Shown here piece after piece: positions 51,024-64,000 of a stretch of DNA of 64,000 bases. The stretch is from Paramecium octaurelia (taxonomy: Eukaryota; Ciliophora; Oligohymenophorea; Peniculida; Parameciidae), in assembly GCA_905182995.1 (NCBI GenBank), contig CAJJDP010000003.1:625820-689819 (forward strand), read 5' to 3'. The first letter of the stretch is position 1, and the number at the start of each line of letters is the position of its first letter. The notes beneath the pieces were generated by a model. That model saw only the letters and a program-made list of their open reading frames with translations. It was not told the origin of the DNA and searched no databases. The position numbers and the translations under genes were made by a program.

Positions 51024-53356
51024 TCATTATACAGTTTATACAGCTAAGCGAATAAGATGGTCCGTAAATACTTTAAGACTTGCGTCGTCTGTGATATAAT
51101 TACCGCTTTCCACATTTTCATTCTGAACTGTATTGACTGATGGATTCACTCTACTTTTTAAATATCTCTCTTATCCATGACCAAAATAGGTCTTAATCAA
51201 TTTAGGAACAGGGAATCTATCTTCCAAAATATACTGAAAATATTAGAATGTATGATTACCTGTACGTCTGAATTAGGAGCATCTATTAACTCTTTAACAT
51301 ATTCATATTCAGGATTATCATAATAGCCTTCTTCAATCCATTTTTGAACATTTTCACCATTCCATACGACAACATTAAAGTAGGTATCCAAAAGTAATAC
51401 CACATCAGGTTTCATACTTTGAATATCCAAATTGACAGCATTAGCAGCTGGATCATCGATCGTATATTATAGCAAAGCAGGTTGAATCATAACTAAAGCA
51501 TTTTGAACACTTTCTCTTGATAAAGAAGCCTAAAGATGATTTTATATATACTTACTCTATAAAAAGTGGTTTCATCAGGTGAAGCACCAAAAGTAGTGAT
51601 GAAATGAGATCTTCTGAGATGATACATAAATTATGGATACATCATCATTTCTTACGGGAATCTGAAGGAACTCACATCATCTTTTCTATATGATCCAAAT
51701 CTAGCCACAACTCGGATTAGTGATCTATCTAGCCATTTTAAAACTTCAATTGATTCTTCAGATTCTGCCTTCAAAATACCTACTCTTGCCATGGTAACAC
51801 AAGCAGCTTCTTGATCAAATCCTCTTATCATGTCCATAATGTTATTGTGATCTGCAAATCTTCTTTGTATTGTTGTTACTCTCAATCTTTACAATCTGCT
51901 CGAGTGTCTATACATTGTAACAAATTGAATGTAAGCACATTATGAAAATGAAGTGTCTTTAGTGGATGATAAATCAAATAAGAATAATATGGTGGAGTTT
52001 CTATCCAAACCACCAGTATACCAACTTGTTGTTCCACCCTCTCCTAGAGATACTTCAGATACCATAGGACCTGCTTTCTTCAATGAAATACATGGTCCTA
52101 CTCCTCCTTAAACCTTTATATCCTTTGATACAAATAAATCTATTTTTGATCCAAATCCCATCTTAAGAAAACCAGAAGCATCTTTATCAAACAGTTTTTT
52201 ATATGTCTCTTTGAAAACATCAGAGTCAAATTTTTCTTACATTACCACAACTCCACCTGTTTTCTCAGCTATTTACTTCATTTCCAGCAGACCGAATTGA
52301 TCTAGAGTGAATGCGAATATATCAACTGTTAAACTAGCTTTTATGGCTCTCTAAGCAATTTCATTATAAAACTTTTTGGCTTTCTATAAATATTAAGTAT
52401 TTGGATTTTCCTTCTACATATCCAAATAGGATCTGATTGTTTCTTCCAATTTCAACCCTACTACTTATCCAGGTCCTGTTGTACAAGGTCCCCCAACAAA
52501 AAAGAGAATTTTTGAGAATTGAGTGGCACTTTCAACCAAAGTCGAACCAATTTTTAATGCAGAGCCATTTGCTCTAACTTCTCTCTCTCCTGGTAGAGTA
52601 GGCCATGGGTCGCATTAGAGATCATCCAATATAGAGTTGAATGAAAATTCGCATTCGCTTAAGGGTACTAAGAATCTTTTCAAAATTTCCGGTTTTGTAC
52701 TCACTTATAACATTTCCAATATTTATTAAGTTGTATAATCTTTAGATCCCTTGAAACTATAGCATTTTGGACATTCTTAGAATCCTAATTCATGTACAAA
52801 AACATTTCTTCCAAAAGTGATAAGTCCAACTTATGAATCAGGAGGAATGATGGACAGACTTTATTAAATTGAATCCCTGATAGCTTATAGATCCTCTTAA
52901 GGGATACAAGTATCAATTATATATAAGAAAGTAGTTGGTGCAGCTTATTAGTTTGCTAGGATATATTCCATAGTTGTGCTAGTCTTTTTTAATTCAGCAG
53001 GCAATTGTGTTTCGGTAATGTGATCTGCATAATGTTTTGGGAACATGTTTTTGCAAGAGCAGAATACGCATGTCCATTATTTATTTCTGAAATCTATTTA
53101 ATTGTATGGATTCAAAATGGCACCACATTTACAATAAAGTGGTGAATACTGCACTAAGACAAGTGATTCCAAATCCTTCATTGGTGCTAACATTAATTAA
53201 TTAGATACTATAGAGACATCCCATGGGAACAATTGCTCTTGTACTTTACAATTTGGTTGCTGGTAATGTATTCCAAGACATTCTAACTGCATCTTTGTAT
53301 TCTTCCTGATAAAAGTCGATTGGCTGTATTGGTTACTACCCTTGTGGTTATTGCAT
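51024..53356 (-). CDS. SEC23: SEC23, COPII coat GTPase-activating subunit
   Basis: 752 residues with introns 53187-53208 (22 nt), 51530-51555 (26) and 51234-51259 (26, CAG end). The order is that of SEC23: WNTLPATKL start, CLYTPMKDL restored across intron 1, a zinc finger with paired CxC/CxxC (YCKCGAILNPYNQID ... WTCVFCSCKNMFP), the trunk with FLYIIDTCI, the beta-sandwich, the helical part (GFDQEAACVTMARVG) and the gelsolin-like end (PDVVLLLDTYFNVVVWNG, LEDRFPVPKL). SEC23 activates Sar1 GTP hydrolysis and forms the inner COPII coat at ER exit sites. Length is as expected. Divergent from the tetraspanin over 231 bp. Confidence 0.97.
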
Positions 53357-53587
53357 TGATTAAATTTTTTCAATAGTTTTTTTAATTATTAACACGTAAT
53401 TTCGAATTAAAAAAGTTGTTAGTGACTTGATTAATATATGATAATTTATTATATACATATGTATTAATATATTGAAAATATATATATAATAAGTAAATTT
53501 TGTGGATTATCTCTATTGTTTATTGTTCAATTTGATGACGTAAATTCATATCAAGAGCTTTTGCAAATATCATTTATTATTATTAAT

Positions 53588-54493
53588 ATGATTAAATTTG
53601 TGAAAAAAGTGGTTGGCTTTGGTGCCTTTTTGATAATCCTAATTGGTTTGACTCTTTTAGGTTTTGGATTTTATGCGCTCTATAAACAAGTAGGATTGAA
53701 TTATGAAGGTAATCGAAAAATATATAATTAGATCTATATTTTAATACTGCGAGTTGGTTAAAAACGTTATTAGAATACGGGCTTATCATATTAGGAGCTT
53801 TGATCTTAATAACTGGAATAGCGGGTGCAAAAGGATCATCTTAGAAAAAGACATCTTGCAGAGGATGTTTACTATTAACTTACTAATTGGGGGCTATTCT
53901 ATTTTTTGTTTTGTGTACAGGTTTAGCAATAGGCACTCTGATATATTCCTCAGATCTCTTTGGAGAAGGTAGTTAGAAATTTATATCATTTAGAATGCAC
54001 CAACAAAGATTATTTTGAATTGGTTGACTCTTAGATCTAACAAGCAGAACTATACTTTTGTTCTAGTTATTGTTAATGCTATATCACAGAAGAAACATTG
54101 AATCGTAATTAAACAGCATTTGACGGAAAGAACTATACGACTGATAAAAATGTTGAAAAAAAAATAGAAAAAATCCAGGAATGTCCAGATTATGAGGTTA
54201 ATGCATACTCTGCTGCTGTTTCAATATTGGGGACTGCAGAATAACTATTGCATTGTGCCGGTTGGTGCCATCCTTCAGCCTATTATATATTTAGTGACAT
54301 AAATGATGATTCATTCAATGGAGAGAGTTGTTTCACAGAAACCAAGAATTTTGTAGAGTCGACCGGAAGAATATTGGGATACGTTCTATTAGGATTAGGG
54401 ATATATTTTGGCATAAATGTTTTGTTTGTGCTTCTTATTTGTTGCCATTCTGAGAAGAAAAATAAAACTGATTATCTCCTCTATGAAACCTGA
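53588..54493 (+). CDS. Tetraspanin-like membrane protein
   Basis: 285 residues with introns 53709-53731 (23 nt) and 53969-53993 (25). Four TM segments are spaced as in tetraspanins: LIILIGLTLLGFGFYALY, GLIILGALILITGIAG, LGAILFFVLCTGLAIGTLIY and YVLLGLGIYFGINVLFVLLI. The large loop between TM3 and TM4 (~125 residues) has about eight Cys, including CAGWCHP in the place of the family's CCG motif. Tetraspanins organise membrane microdomains. The changed CCG motif makes the call slightly uncertain; the overall plan supports it. Confidence 0.8.
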
Positions 54494-54604
54494 AAAGCAT
54501 TTTTGTGTATACTTTTAATTCTAATTCATTAATTATTTTTTTTGTTTTTGAACTCTTAGAGAAAACTATTGACTTGGTATTCGTTTTTTTAGCAATTTAA
54601 TTAT

Positions 54605-55066
54605 TCATAACTTTGTTTACAATACTAATATTATTTAGAAATTTAACCTCTAAGAACTGAACAATAAATTGAAGATTGAGATTTACAAAAAAGGTATTAA
54701 TAAAAATTATATATCATAATAACTCTATGTTTTACTTTACGATCCCTTCATATTATTATAGTTTTCTTCTTTAAACTATTGAATTGTAAACTTGAATAGT
54801 GATTTAAAATGCTTACTTGGTTATCTTAATTTTGGAACCTTTACTTACTTCTCTAAAGTTTTATCGTAAATTGATAGTTCTTCTTGATTTTCTAAGGTAT
54901 CCTATTACTCTTAATTTATAGACTATGATTTTACATTATTATTATTCTTATACTAATTCTTGAATCTACATTTAAAGAATGCTTTCTAAATTATTCTACG
55001 ATAGTTTTCCAGCTTTTGATTTTTAGACTGAACAACCCATTTTGTTTTAATTATAATATTTAATAC
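54605..55066 (-). other. Open frame continuing after the TGA of the ubiquitin-like gene
   Basis: In the same frame as the gene at 55067-57078, the sequence stays open for 154 codons after its TGA and reads as protein (QEQQDTLENQEELSIYDKTL, PSKHFKSLFKFTIQQFKEE). In another frame an ATG at 55038-55040 opens MGCSVQKSKAGK, a myristoylation-like start, which a 25-nt intron could join to the same downstream part. Either the upstream gene continues past a false stop or a separate small gene lies here. Confidence 0.45.
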
Positions 55067-57078
55067 TCAAAAATTTGATAATTTCTTATCCAAAAATTGC
55101 AATTTTGCCTGAACACTTTTTAAGTATAAATCCGTGGCTTCTATTTATAAGTCATCGTTTTGACTAATGTGAGCTAATTATTCTTTCTTTTTTGCTTCCT
55201 CCTCTAATCTTTAGAGAAGTCGCATTTCTTATTGGGGACTCATCTTTCTTTAATTATTTTTAATAACCATAATTACTTGTTCAATCCCGAAAGAGATGGG
55301 AGAGCAGATTGATGCATAGACTTTCTTTCCCTTTCAAACTCCCTCAAATAATCTGGTTGCTTCTTAGCAGAACTCTGTTAGATTATTATTTTCTATGGTG
55401 TGTGCACACGCAAATGGAAATATGTGTTAGCATCAGGTACTTTTCCTTACTGAAGACTTTCTGTAATTTTGGTTTTTTGTGTTATATGTTCCTGACTTAG
55501 TGCTGATTAGATTTTCTTAACTAAATATTAAAATTAGTATATACTATTCTTTTGATTTCCTTAATTTACTAGTTGATCAACGAATTAAGACTTGTTTTGA
55601 TATCTTATTACTTATTTTACTCTAGAATCTCGAGATTAATTAATTGAGTAATCATCAATTGATTATTGACCATCCATTTTACTAAAATTTGATGGTCTGT
55701 GGAATTCCTAAATGATTTCAGAGTATTTTTATTTCCTTACTTTAAATTCCTATCTTTTCCTTTACTCTAAGATGTCCTTATTCTTAACTTACGAATCAAT
55801 TTTCATAACTTCTTGTAATACCTTTTAATCCTTATACAATTATTTAGTTTCAGATTTGATTTTAATTTCCCATTCCAATTTCTTCTAGTCTCTTTGCAAT
55901 TTAAGCATTTCTCTATTTTCCAAGTAATGTTCCTCATGTTAATTTAACTCTGACAATCGAATAGGTTAGGCTTGTTTCCTCTTTTCTTGAAGTTTAAGCT
56001 AAATATAATATAAGAATGAGAATACTTTGGCTTCTTCGAAATAAATTTATTTCAATTATTCATCTTTATTCTTAAGGGAATCCTATTGCTTCTTCATTCT
56101 ATTCTTTAATTCATTTATCAACTATTAAGATTGCTTATTAAATTATCTTTATAATTCATGATTCTTTTAATTTTCATTAAGTCTCTCAATAATTCTATTT
56201 CTTTTATCCTAAGTAATCTATTGCATTAAGATTTCTCTTTCTTATTTATAATGTTCTAAACTTAATTCTATTTTCTCTGCACTATTATCTATTTGCTCTT
56301 ATCTCTTCAATTTCAGTTGTTCTTTTTGTTTTTTCATCTCCTGAATGAGCATCTTAGCTTTTTCACTTTGGTTCGGGTCTTACAGTAACGAGATTGCTTT
56401 CTTTTTGCGAACCAAATACTATTCTTGTTATGGACTCAATTTAGGAGTTTTATTTTTCTTTTTATTAGATTTGGGTTGCATTTTATGATGATTTCCTCTC
56501 TCCTCCTTGTTAACCATGTTGTTTAAGATATTTAATACAGTGTCATTGTTTTGATTTCGAGCTTGATCATCTTCCTGCATTTTGATATGACTCAACATGG
56601 TTTGTTATTTCACTCGATCAGAAAAATTGGCAATCAAATCGGATGTTTTAGTTTTCATTAACTTGGGTGCATTTTAAAAGAAGGACAGGACCTTAGAGAC
56701 ATTGTCTAAATCTTTTGTCTTCCTTTTTCTTTGTTCCTCTAAATTATCTATAAATTTTATTGTTGATAAAATAGTCTTCCATAAAACAAGAGGTTTTGCT
56801 TGATCATAAAACTGTTGGAACTTTTTTAATTGCTCCTTCTCTTTGAATCTCGCCTCAAGACAATCTGTTTTACAATTATAGATGATCTTGTTGACAGTTC
56901 CTTCCTCAGAGAGGAGTTGATCAAATATATAGAGATCAAAAGCAGCTGAAATCTACTTGAATCAAAAAATTACTTATTGTTTCTCTACTATCTAGGCTTT
57001 CAGCTCTGCTATTGTGGCTGTTTTGGATATTTCAAAATCAAATGTCTCCCCTTTTATATTTACTTAAAATTTTAACAT
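55067..57078 (-). CDS. Ubiquitin-like N-terminal domain plus coiled coil
   Basis: 653 residues with introns 56953-56973 (21 nt) and 55248-55276 (29). The first ~75 residues look like a beta-grasp fold: MLKFQVNIKGETFDFEISKT, ATIAELKAQIVEKQ, LYIFDQLLSEEGTV. From ~150 to ~480 it is Lys/Glu/Gln coiled coil (KMLIQEMKKQKEQLKLKRQE), then a Ser/Gln-rich segment. No further domain recognised. Ubiquitin-like domains recruit proteasome or segregase partners, so an adaptor role is conceivable but unproven. The TGA at 55067-55069 may be false because coding-like sequence follows in frame. Its ATG lies 8 bp from the start of the divergent SNARE gene. Confidence 0.75.
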
Positions 57079-57086
57079 TAATAAAT

Positions 57087-57805
57087 ATGAATCACATTAA
57101 AGCTTTTGCTTTGGCAAAATGGGCTACCGCTGAGAAATTAGAGCTTCTAGAAATGGACGGAGAAGTTGGCATTGTCCAAGATTTATCAGATACCCTCATG
57201 ATACTCAAGACCAAAACCATTAGTTAATTTCAGAAGATGTACATTCATTTTTATTATCAAAAGAGACTCATTGCCTTCCAAAAAAGGTAGATGGTATTAT
57301 TTGCCCTTTAACAAAGAAATCATCCAATTGGTTTTAGCAACAAGTGATTGCAATCAATACAATATTGAAATGCTTATCAGTGCCATTTAATCAAAAATTG
57401 TATCGATATCAATATCATCTAATTAGTTGAATGGAAATATTATTCTTAATGATAATCAGAAAGATAACATACTACAGCTGCTGAATTATTTTGAAAAACA
57501 ATACAATAAAGATCCAAAACAAATCAAATAAATCATGTAGGTCTTAGACAATACTAAATTATCAGTCCAACAAAATATAGAAAAACTAATCAACAATAAT
57601 TAGCAATTAAGTTAAATTGAAAGTATACATTATCTATCTCATTTGAGTTAAATCCTTGGAATTGGAGGATACTTCAAAAGTCTTTTACGATACAGCCGCT
57701 GCTGTTCATAGAAAGAATCGATTAAATAGATTAAAGAGAAGACTAATTATAGGTGGCATAGCATTTATAAGTCTAAGTTTTATTTGTTATTGGATTTTTT
57801 ATTGA
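57087..57805 (+). CDS. Longin-type R-SNARE with an apparent frameshift
   Basis: About 223 residues in total, with introns 57294-57316 (23 nt, AAG end) and 57623-57647 (25 nt, GAG end). The start MNHIKAFALAKWATAEKLEL and the segment VDEIIQLVLATSDCNQYNIE suit a longin domain. The C-terminal half is a SNARE helix (IMQVLDNTKLSVQQNIEKL ... LEDTSKVFYDTAAAVHRKN) followed by a single TM anchor (RRLIIGGIAFISLSFICYWI). R-SNAREs of the VAMP7/Ykt6 type drive fusion in endo-lysosomal and secretory traffic. Near 57221-57232 the frame must shift by one base to continue from KTKTISQ into SEDVHSFLLS; no GT-AG intron explains this. An indel error or a mutation is likely. Confidence 0.75.
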
Positions 57806-58129
57806 TCATAATATTTAAATTAACATATTATAAGCTTTATTGATTAAAGTAAACCAATTTCCTCATTCTACTTCTCCATGATTCTGTAAAGTAATTATAA
57901 TTATCCTCTCTTAAAATTAAAGTTTAGATATCTTTTTATATTTTTACTAAGCTTTTTTGCTCAAGGACATTATATTTTGCCACAATAATAAATCTTGAAA
58001 TAACTCATTTACAATAGAATTAGACTATTCTATAATAATTGATTATAATTTGTTTTAATTAACTCATCCATATTTTATAGGTTACTCAATAAAGTTGAAC
58101 TAATATTTTTAATAATTATTATTAATATT
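57806..58129. other. Intergenic, 324 bp
   Basis: A+T-rich DNA between the SNARE stop and the charged-protein start; nothing recognisable. Confidence 0.6.
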
Positions 58130-58664
58130 ATGCCTCCAAAAAAGGGAAAGGGCAAAAAAAAGCAAGATTCTGATGAAATGGAATCTGAAGAGTCATATGA
58201 ACCAAAGGCTTCTAAAAAAATTTAAAAATAAGCTTAAAAGAAATCAAATTTATCAGCAAAAAAATAACAAGATGATGAATCAGAAGACGCATCAGATTCT
58301 TTAGATGAATAAGTTCAAAAAAAGGGTAAATAAAAAAAACCTTAACCTCAAAATTAAAGCAAATCAACAAATAATGCAAAAAAAAAATAAATAAAAGATG
58401 ATGTAAAGCATATGTAAAATTTAATAGGATGAGGATGAGAATTCTGAAAGTGTTGAAAATGACAAGGACAACTTTAAGCTATATTAAAAAAAAGAAACTC
58501 CTCCTGAAGATGATCCATGCAGAATCTACTATGAATCATTATATCGAGAAAAACCAGAATCTATATTGGCCCTTAAGTACTGTTTAGATTATGGCCTAAT
58601 AGAAGAAGAAAACATTCAAAAAGCTCATAAATATTATGAAAAATATAAGTCTAAATAAAAATGA
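58130..58664 (+). CDS. Highly charged Lys/Glu/Asp/Ser-rich protein
   Basis: 169 residues with one intron at 58403-58427 (25 nt). It begins MPPKKGKGKKKQDSDEMESE and continues with alternating basic and acidic-Ser clusters for ~110 residues, suggesting a nuclear or chromatin protein. The C-terminal ~55 residues form a compact helical domain (CRIYYESLYREKPESILALK, LDYGLIEEENIQKAHKYYE) that looks conserved, but I do not recognise it. The frame is continuous across the intron, supporting a real gene. Confidence 0.75.
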
Positions 58665-59244
58665 AATTAAAAACTAATTTTAAACACTTTTTTTTCCTAA
58701 AACTTCATAAACTTAAATAATTTTTCATATAACAGGCTATAATAACTAAATTATGGACACATCTCATTAACATTATAAATAATTGATTTTGTAGAACTAA
58801 TATAATTGCAGAATAAGAAACCTGTTTCCTTCCTTATAATTGATTATAGCGATAATACCTTAAAAAAGCTAAAAATCTCATTTTTCTAATTATTAATATC
58901 ACTTTATTATTGCGACTAATTCTCTTAAAATTACATAAGGATTATATGCAATTGATAATGACATTTATTGAATGCTTGTTGTATCCTATCTTAATGAGAG
59001 AAAAATAGCATATAGATCTGATTATTATAGTTTAATCAAAATTTTTCATACTAGGATCCAATATATATTGTTAATCGATTGAACAGAAAGATTTACAATG
59101 ATGTAATAAAAATATGATATAATCATTAAAATTTGGCTGCATATAAATATAGTTTAGAAAATTTTTGATCTAAAGGAATATTGATTTTTCCAAGGAATTA
59201 ATGAATTAACTCTTAATATATGATTTTATTTTTATTAATTTTTT
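58665..59244. other. Intergenic, 580 bp
   Basis: A+T-rich DNA between two plus-strand genes, expected to contain the promoter of the second. No convincing frame or repeat is visible. Confidence 0.55.
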
Positions 59245-60774
59245 ATGTCAAGACGCAGACGCTGTGCTTTTGATTCCGATAATTTAGAAGAGTATATATA
59301 GGTATTGCAATCATAAAAGTATCAGCTTGCCACTATTGGGTAGAATTAGACTAATCTTTTTTATGATGACAAAAAATTAAAATGGGTTAATGGATTGAAA
59401 TAAATTGATGATAAAGAGTACTCCACAAAATAAATAGAAGGATTTGAACACGGTCATAGTCAAACGGATTATATTGATACATCTGAACTTCCACCCGATA
59501 TTCATTTGAAATCAAGTGATGAAGTTATTACTCATCACATTATGATATTAGGAGATATTAATGAATGTATAAAACAATCTCTTACTATGTTCTGCATGTA
59601 GAGTCGTAAAAATAGTAATGAGGATTTCAATGAGGAATTGATATCTCCTTTGAAAAAGTAATTAAATATTCCATTATTTTTAGTAAACTATGTCTTGATT
59701 TAGCAATAAAAAGAATACAAGGGAAAGATTCTGTTCATATGGTAAAGTTTCTTATGCATGATACTTCTATTTAGAATTATGCTCCAATTATCAATGGTAA
59801 ATTCTTATTACAAGTGTTATTTAGTTTACTTTCTCTAAACTGCTATTTACATCTTAGCTTTCGATCTTGATTAACAAGATTTCTAACCTTAAAAAGAGCA
59901 AGATATGATTTCTTACGTAAAGTAACGAGCTGTTAGTGTGAAACACATCTATTCAGTCTACCTTACTGAATCAGATATTTCTGATCAAAGAGCAAATAAA
60001 TATTATTGTAATAGGTGGAATATAGGTGCCATACTCTCCTAAGTATTTTATATAAATTTTAATCAAAGATTATTGAATAAGTCATTAGTTAATGAAACAT
60101 ATACTTTTATCTTTTTTTATTAAAATTTTATTATTTAAAGTTCTTCAAATTTATTTGAATCTTTAGATGGTATTTATCATATATTTCAACAAAAATTTTT
60201 CACTAATGTAATATTATAAATTTATATTAATTCTTAAGTATTATTATTATTTTCAGATAAAAGAAATTCTTCAAATATATATATTTTTATTATTAATGCT
60301 CACTAATCATTCATTAATCAAAATTATTTAAAGCTTATCTTTAAGGAATTAAATCGCTGTTTATCTAATGTCAGAAATCAAAAATCATTTGATTATGAAA
60401 CATTTTACATATATCAATCATTCTCAATATATTAATCTATCGTAAATCTTTTTTTAAATTGTCCTAAAATTATTGTGAATAAATAAAATCCTTATCTTTA
60501 AACAATTTAGTATCATCTAAAACTTTGTTAAACATTTCATATAATTTTATAGAATTCCAATCATTAAAAGAAAGAAAAAAGAACTAATACCTTTGAAACA
60601 ATTAATATTATTGAAATTAAATGGCCATTTTACATTCAAAGTGGATATTTTAATCTCCAATAAAAATAATACCAGATACTTAGAATTATAGATGACGAAA
60701 AAATTAATTAAATTTTGTTTAGAGTCATATTATTTAGAGATTACGTATTAAATTATGATGAAATGAAAATTTGA
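59245..60774 (+). CDS. Putative membrane protein of unknown function
   Basis: A 509-codon frame without introns, starting MSRRRRCAFDSDNLEEYIQV. Residues ~1-150 are soluble and protein-like (HIMILGDINECIKQSLTMFC). Residues ~150-215 hold two hydrophobic segments (FIWQSFLCMILLFRIMLQLS, CYLVYFLQTAIYILAF). The second half is Phe/Ile/Asn-rich and less convincing; the stop is only 19 bp from the aminotransferase ATG, so the true end may lie earlier with the rest non-coding. No family recognised. Confidence 0.55.
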
Positions 60775-60793
60775 AATAAAAAATATAATAGAA

Positions 60794-62154
60794 ATGATGC
60801 TAAGAAGTCTCTGGAGATCACCAGCCTTTTCATTTTCATACTATTCTAACTTAGATCTTAGTTGCCCATATCCATCATTTTAAGTAAATAATTAGGGAAA
60901 CACTCTGATAGGCTCGAGATCTTACAACCACTCACACGATGCACTATATTACTAAACCACCTTGTGATCCTAAAATAATGACATTCGGAGCATTTCATAC
61001 TGATCACTTATTAGAGATTGATTGGTCAGAGAAAATGGGGTAGATGAGTGAATTAAATTTTGATTAGATGGAGCCGACCTTAGATTGTGCCATTCAAGAG
61101 TTTCAGTATCCATCCATTTTCCGCATGTTTACATTATGCAATTGAGTGCTTTGAAGGGGCTAAAGTAAATAAATCTATCAATTTTTTTAAGGCGTATAAA
61201 GGACCGGACAATTCAATTAGAACATTCAGGTTGAACTGTAATATGTACAGAATGAAGCAATCTGCTAAGAGATTGTCATTGCCAGATTTTGATGGTGCAG
61301 AATTAGAAAGATGCATTGAACAATTATTAAAAGTGGATAGAGATTGGATTCCAGATAGACCTGGATTTAGTTGTTATATTAGACCAACATTGATGGCAAC
61401 AGAAGAGGCATTGGGAGTCAGAGCATCAAGTAGAGCAAAATTGTTTGTTGCATTATGCCCTGTTGGTCCTTACTTCCCATCTGGTTTAAAGCCTGTTAGA
61501 GTGTTCTGTAACACATCAACAGTAAAACATCTTGCTTAATTATTAGATTCGATCAGCTCCTGGGGGAGTTGGAGGTTATAAGGTAGCTGGTAATTATGCT
61601 CCAACGGTTTTGCCATTGAAGGAAGTCTAAAAGATTGGATTCCATTAAAATTTATGGATGTTGCCAGATGGTTTAGTGTAAGAAATGGGAGTTTGTAACT
61701 TGTTTTTCTTTTGGAAAAACAAATAAGGAGAAAAAGAATTAGTTACACCAATTTTAGATGGGACTATCTTACCAGGAATTTCAAGGGATTCAATATTGGT
61801 ATATGATATGTGATTAATGTAAAGGAACTAACAAGAAATATGGGAAAGTTTAAGGTTATAGAGAAGAAAGTGTATATTTAAGAGGTGGTTGAAGCAATTG
61901 AGGAGGGGAGAGTATGAGAATTTGAATAATTATTTTAGATGATTGAAATGTTTGGATCTGGGACAGCTGTTAGCATTTAACCGATAGAGGCAATTGGATA
62001 TAATGATAAAATCTATGAAGTCTAGTATGATTAAAAATTGAATGCAGGTGAACTGTCACATGAACTGTTTGATATTCTAACAAATATTTAGGTATAGTAA
62101 GAGTATTAATTTTAGACTGGTGGGGGAGAACATAAATGGGTTAGATCAATCTGA
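60794..62154 (+). CDS. Branched-chain amino acid aminotransferase
   Basis: 391 residues over eight exons; introns 60884-60911 (28 nt), 61040-61067 (28), 61165-61191 (27), 61522-61546 (25), 61799-61824 (26), 61912-61938 (27) and 62092-62115 (24). The N-terminus MMLRSLWRSPAFSFSYYS looks like a mitochondrial presequence. Class IV transaminase landmarks follow: MTFGAFHTDHLLEIDW, HPFSACLHYAIECFEGAK, RPTLMATEEALG, PGGVGGYKVAGNYAP with the PLP lysine at about 227, ILDGTILPGISRDS and FGSGTAVSIQPI. It moves the amino group between Leu/Ile/Val and 2-oxoglutarate. The exon joins reproduce the family sequence exactly. It has by far the most introns per base in the window. Convergent with the PH kinase, 98 bp away. 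Confidence 0.97.
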
Positions 62155-62252
62155 TTTAAATTGTTCTATGTTATAAGTTAATGATGACAATCGAAATAAA
62201 TCTTAATTTATAACAATTATAGGTTAGCAAAATAAAACAAATTTTAAATTAA

Positions 62253-64000
<1,748 letters not shown>

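Noticed and set aside
57210-57240. Programmed ribosomal frameshift in the R-SNARE gene
   Set aside because: No canonical slippery heptamer is present, and programmed shifting is known from Euplotes rather than Paramecium; an error or mutation is simpler.

Overview
The window looks like macronuclear DNA of a ciliate, most probably Paramecium or a close relative. The evidence is in the sequence: very high A+T, TAA and TAG read as glutamine with TGA as the only stop, no RNA genes or prokaryotic operon signals, intergenic gaps often of 20-200 bp, and about 53 introns that I could place, each only 20-30 nt long, nearly all starting GTA and ending TAG or AAG. Read with the standard code almost every gene shatters; with TGA as sole stop and the tiny introns removed, long family-consistent proteins appear. 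All CDS coordinates below run from start codon to TGA and include the introns, which are listed in the evidence.

Layout. 1-4298: 3' part of a repeat-rich coiled-coil gene (+). 4696-6509: sorting nexin with PX domain (+). 6554-12316: five-kilobase minus-strand group of serine carboxypeptidase, WD40-like protein, aquaporin and a single-pass membrane protein. 12396-15266: a PP1 phosphatase gene around a 261-base N gap; the sequence before the gap is repeated after it, so one PP1 locus is probably shown twice. 15837-30249: plus-strand run of a VPS13-like lipid-transfer protein, a WDR7/Rabconnectin-3beta-like protein, a degenerate TYSND1-like protease and a pseudokinase with MORN repeats. 30361-41457: one 11-kb gene for a 3682-residue coiled-coil protein. 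41512-43050: ERK7/MAPK15-like kinase (-). 43051-45926: gene-poor DNA with a small basic protein and doubtful reading frames. 45927-53356: minus-strand run of a protein kinase, an EMC10-like protein, a coiled-coil protein, a second kinase and SEC23. 53588-54493: tetraspanin (+). 54605-57078: ubiquitin-like/coiled-coil protein (-), whose start lies 8 bp from that of a divergent longin R-SNARE (57087-57805). 58130-60774: a charged protein and a membrane protein (+). 60794-62154: branched-chain aminotransferase (+). 62253-64000: PH-domain protein kinase (-), running off the right edge.

Biologically the window is rich in endomembrane genes (sorting nexin, VPS13, Rabconnectin-3beta, SEC23, EMC10, R-SNARE, tetraspanin) and protein kinases/phosphatases, mixed with long glutamine-rich coiled-coil proteins of the kind that build the ciliate cortex. 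There is no operon logic; neighbours are independent genes in a very compact genome. I found no clearly novel multi-gene system. The most unusual items are the degenerate protease and pseudokinase pair, the 8-bp divergent start, several introns that leave the frame open if retained, and three apparent gene-model breaks.
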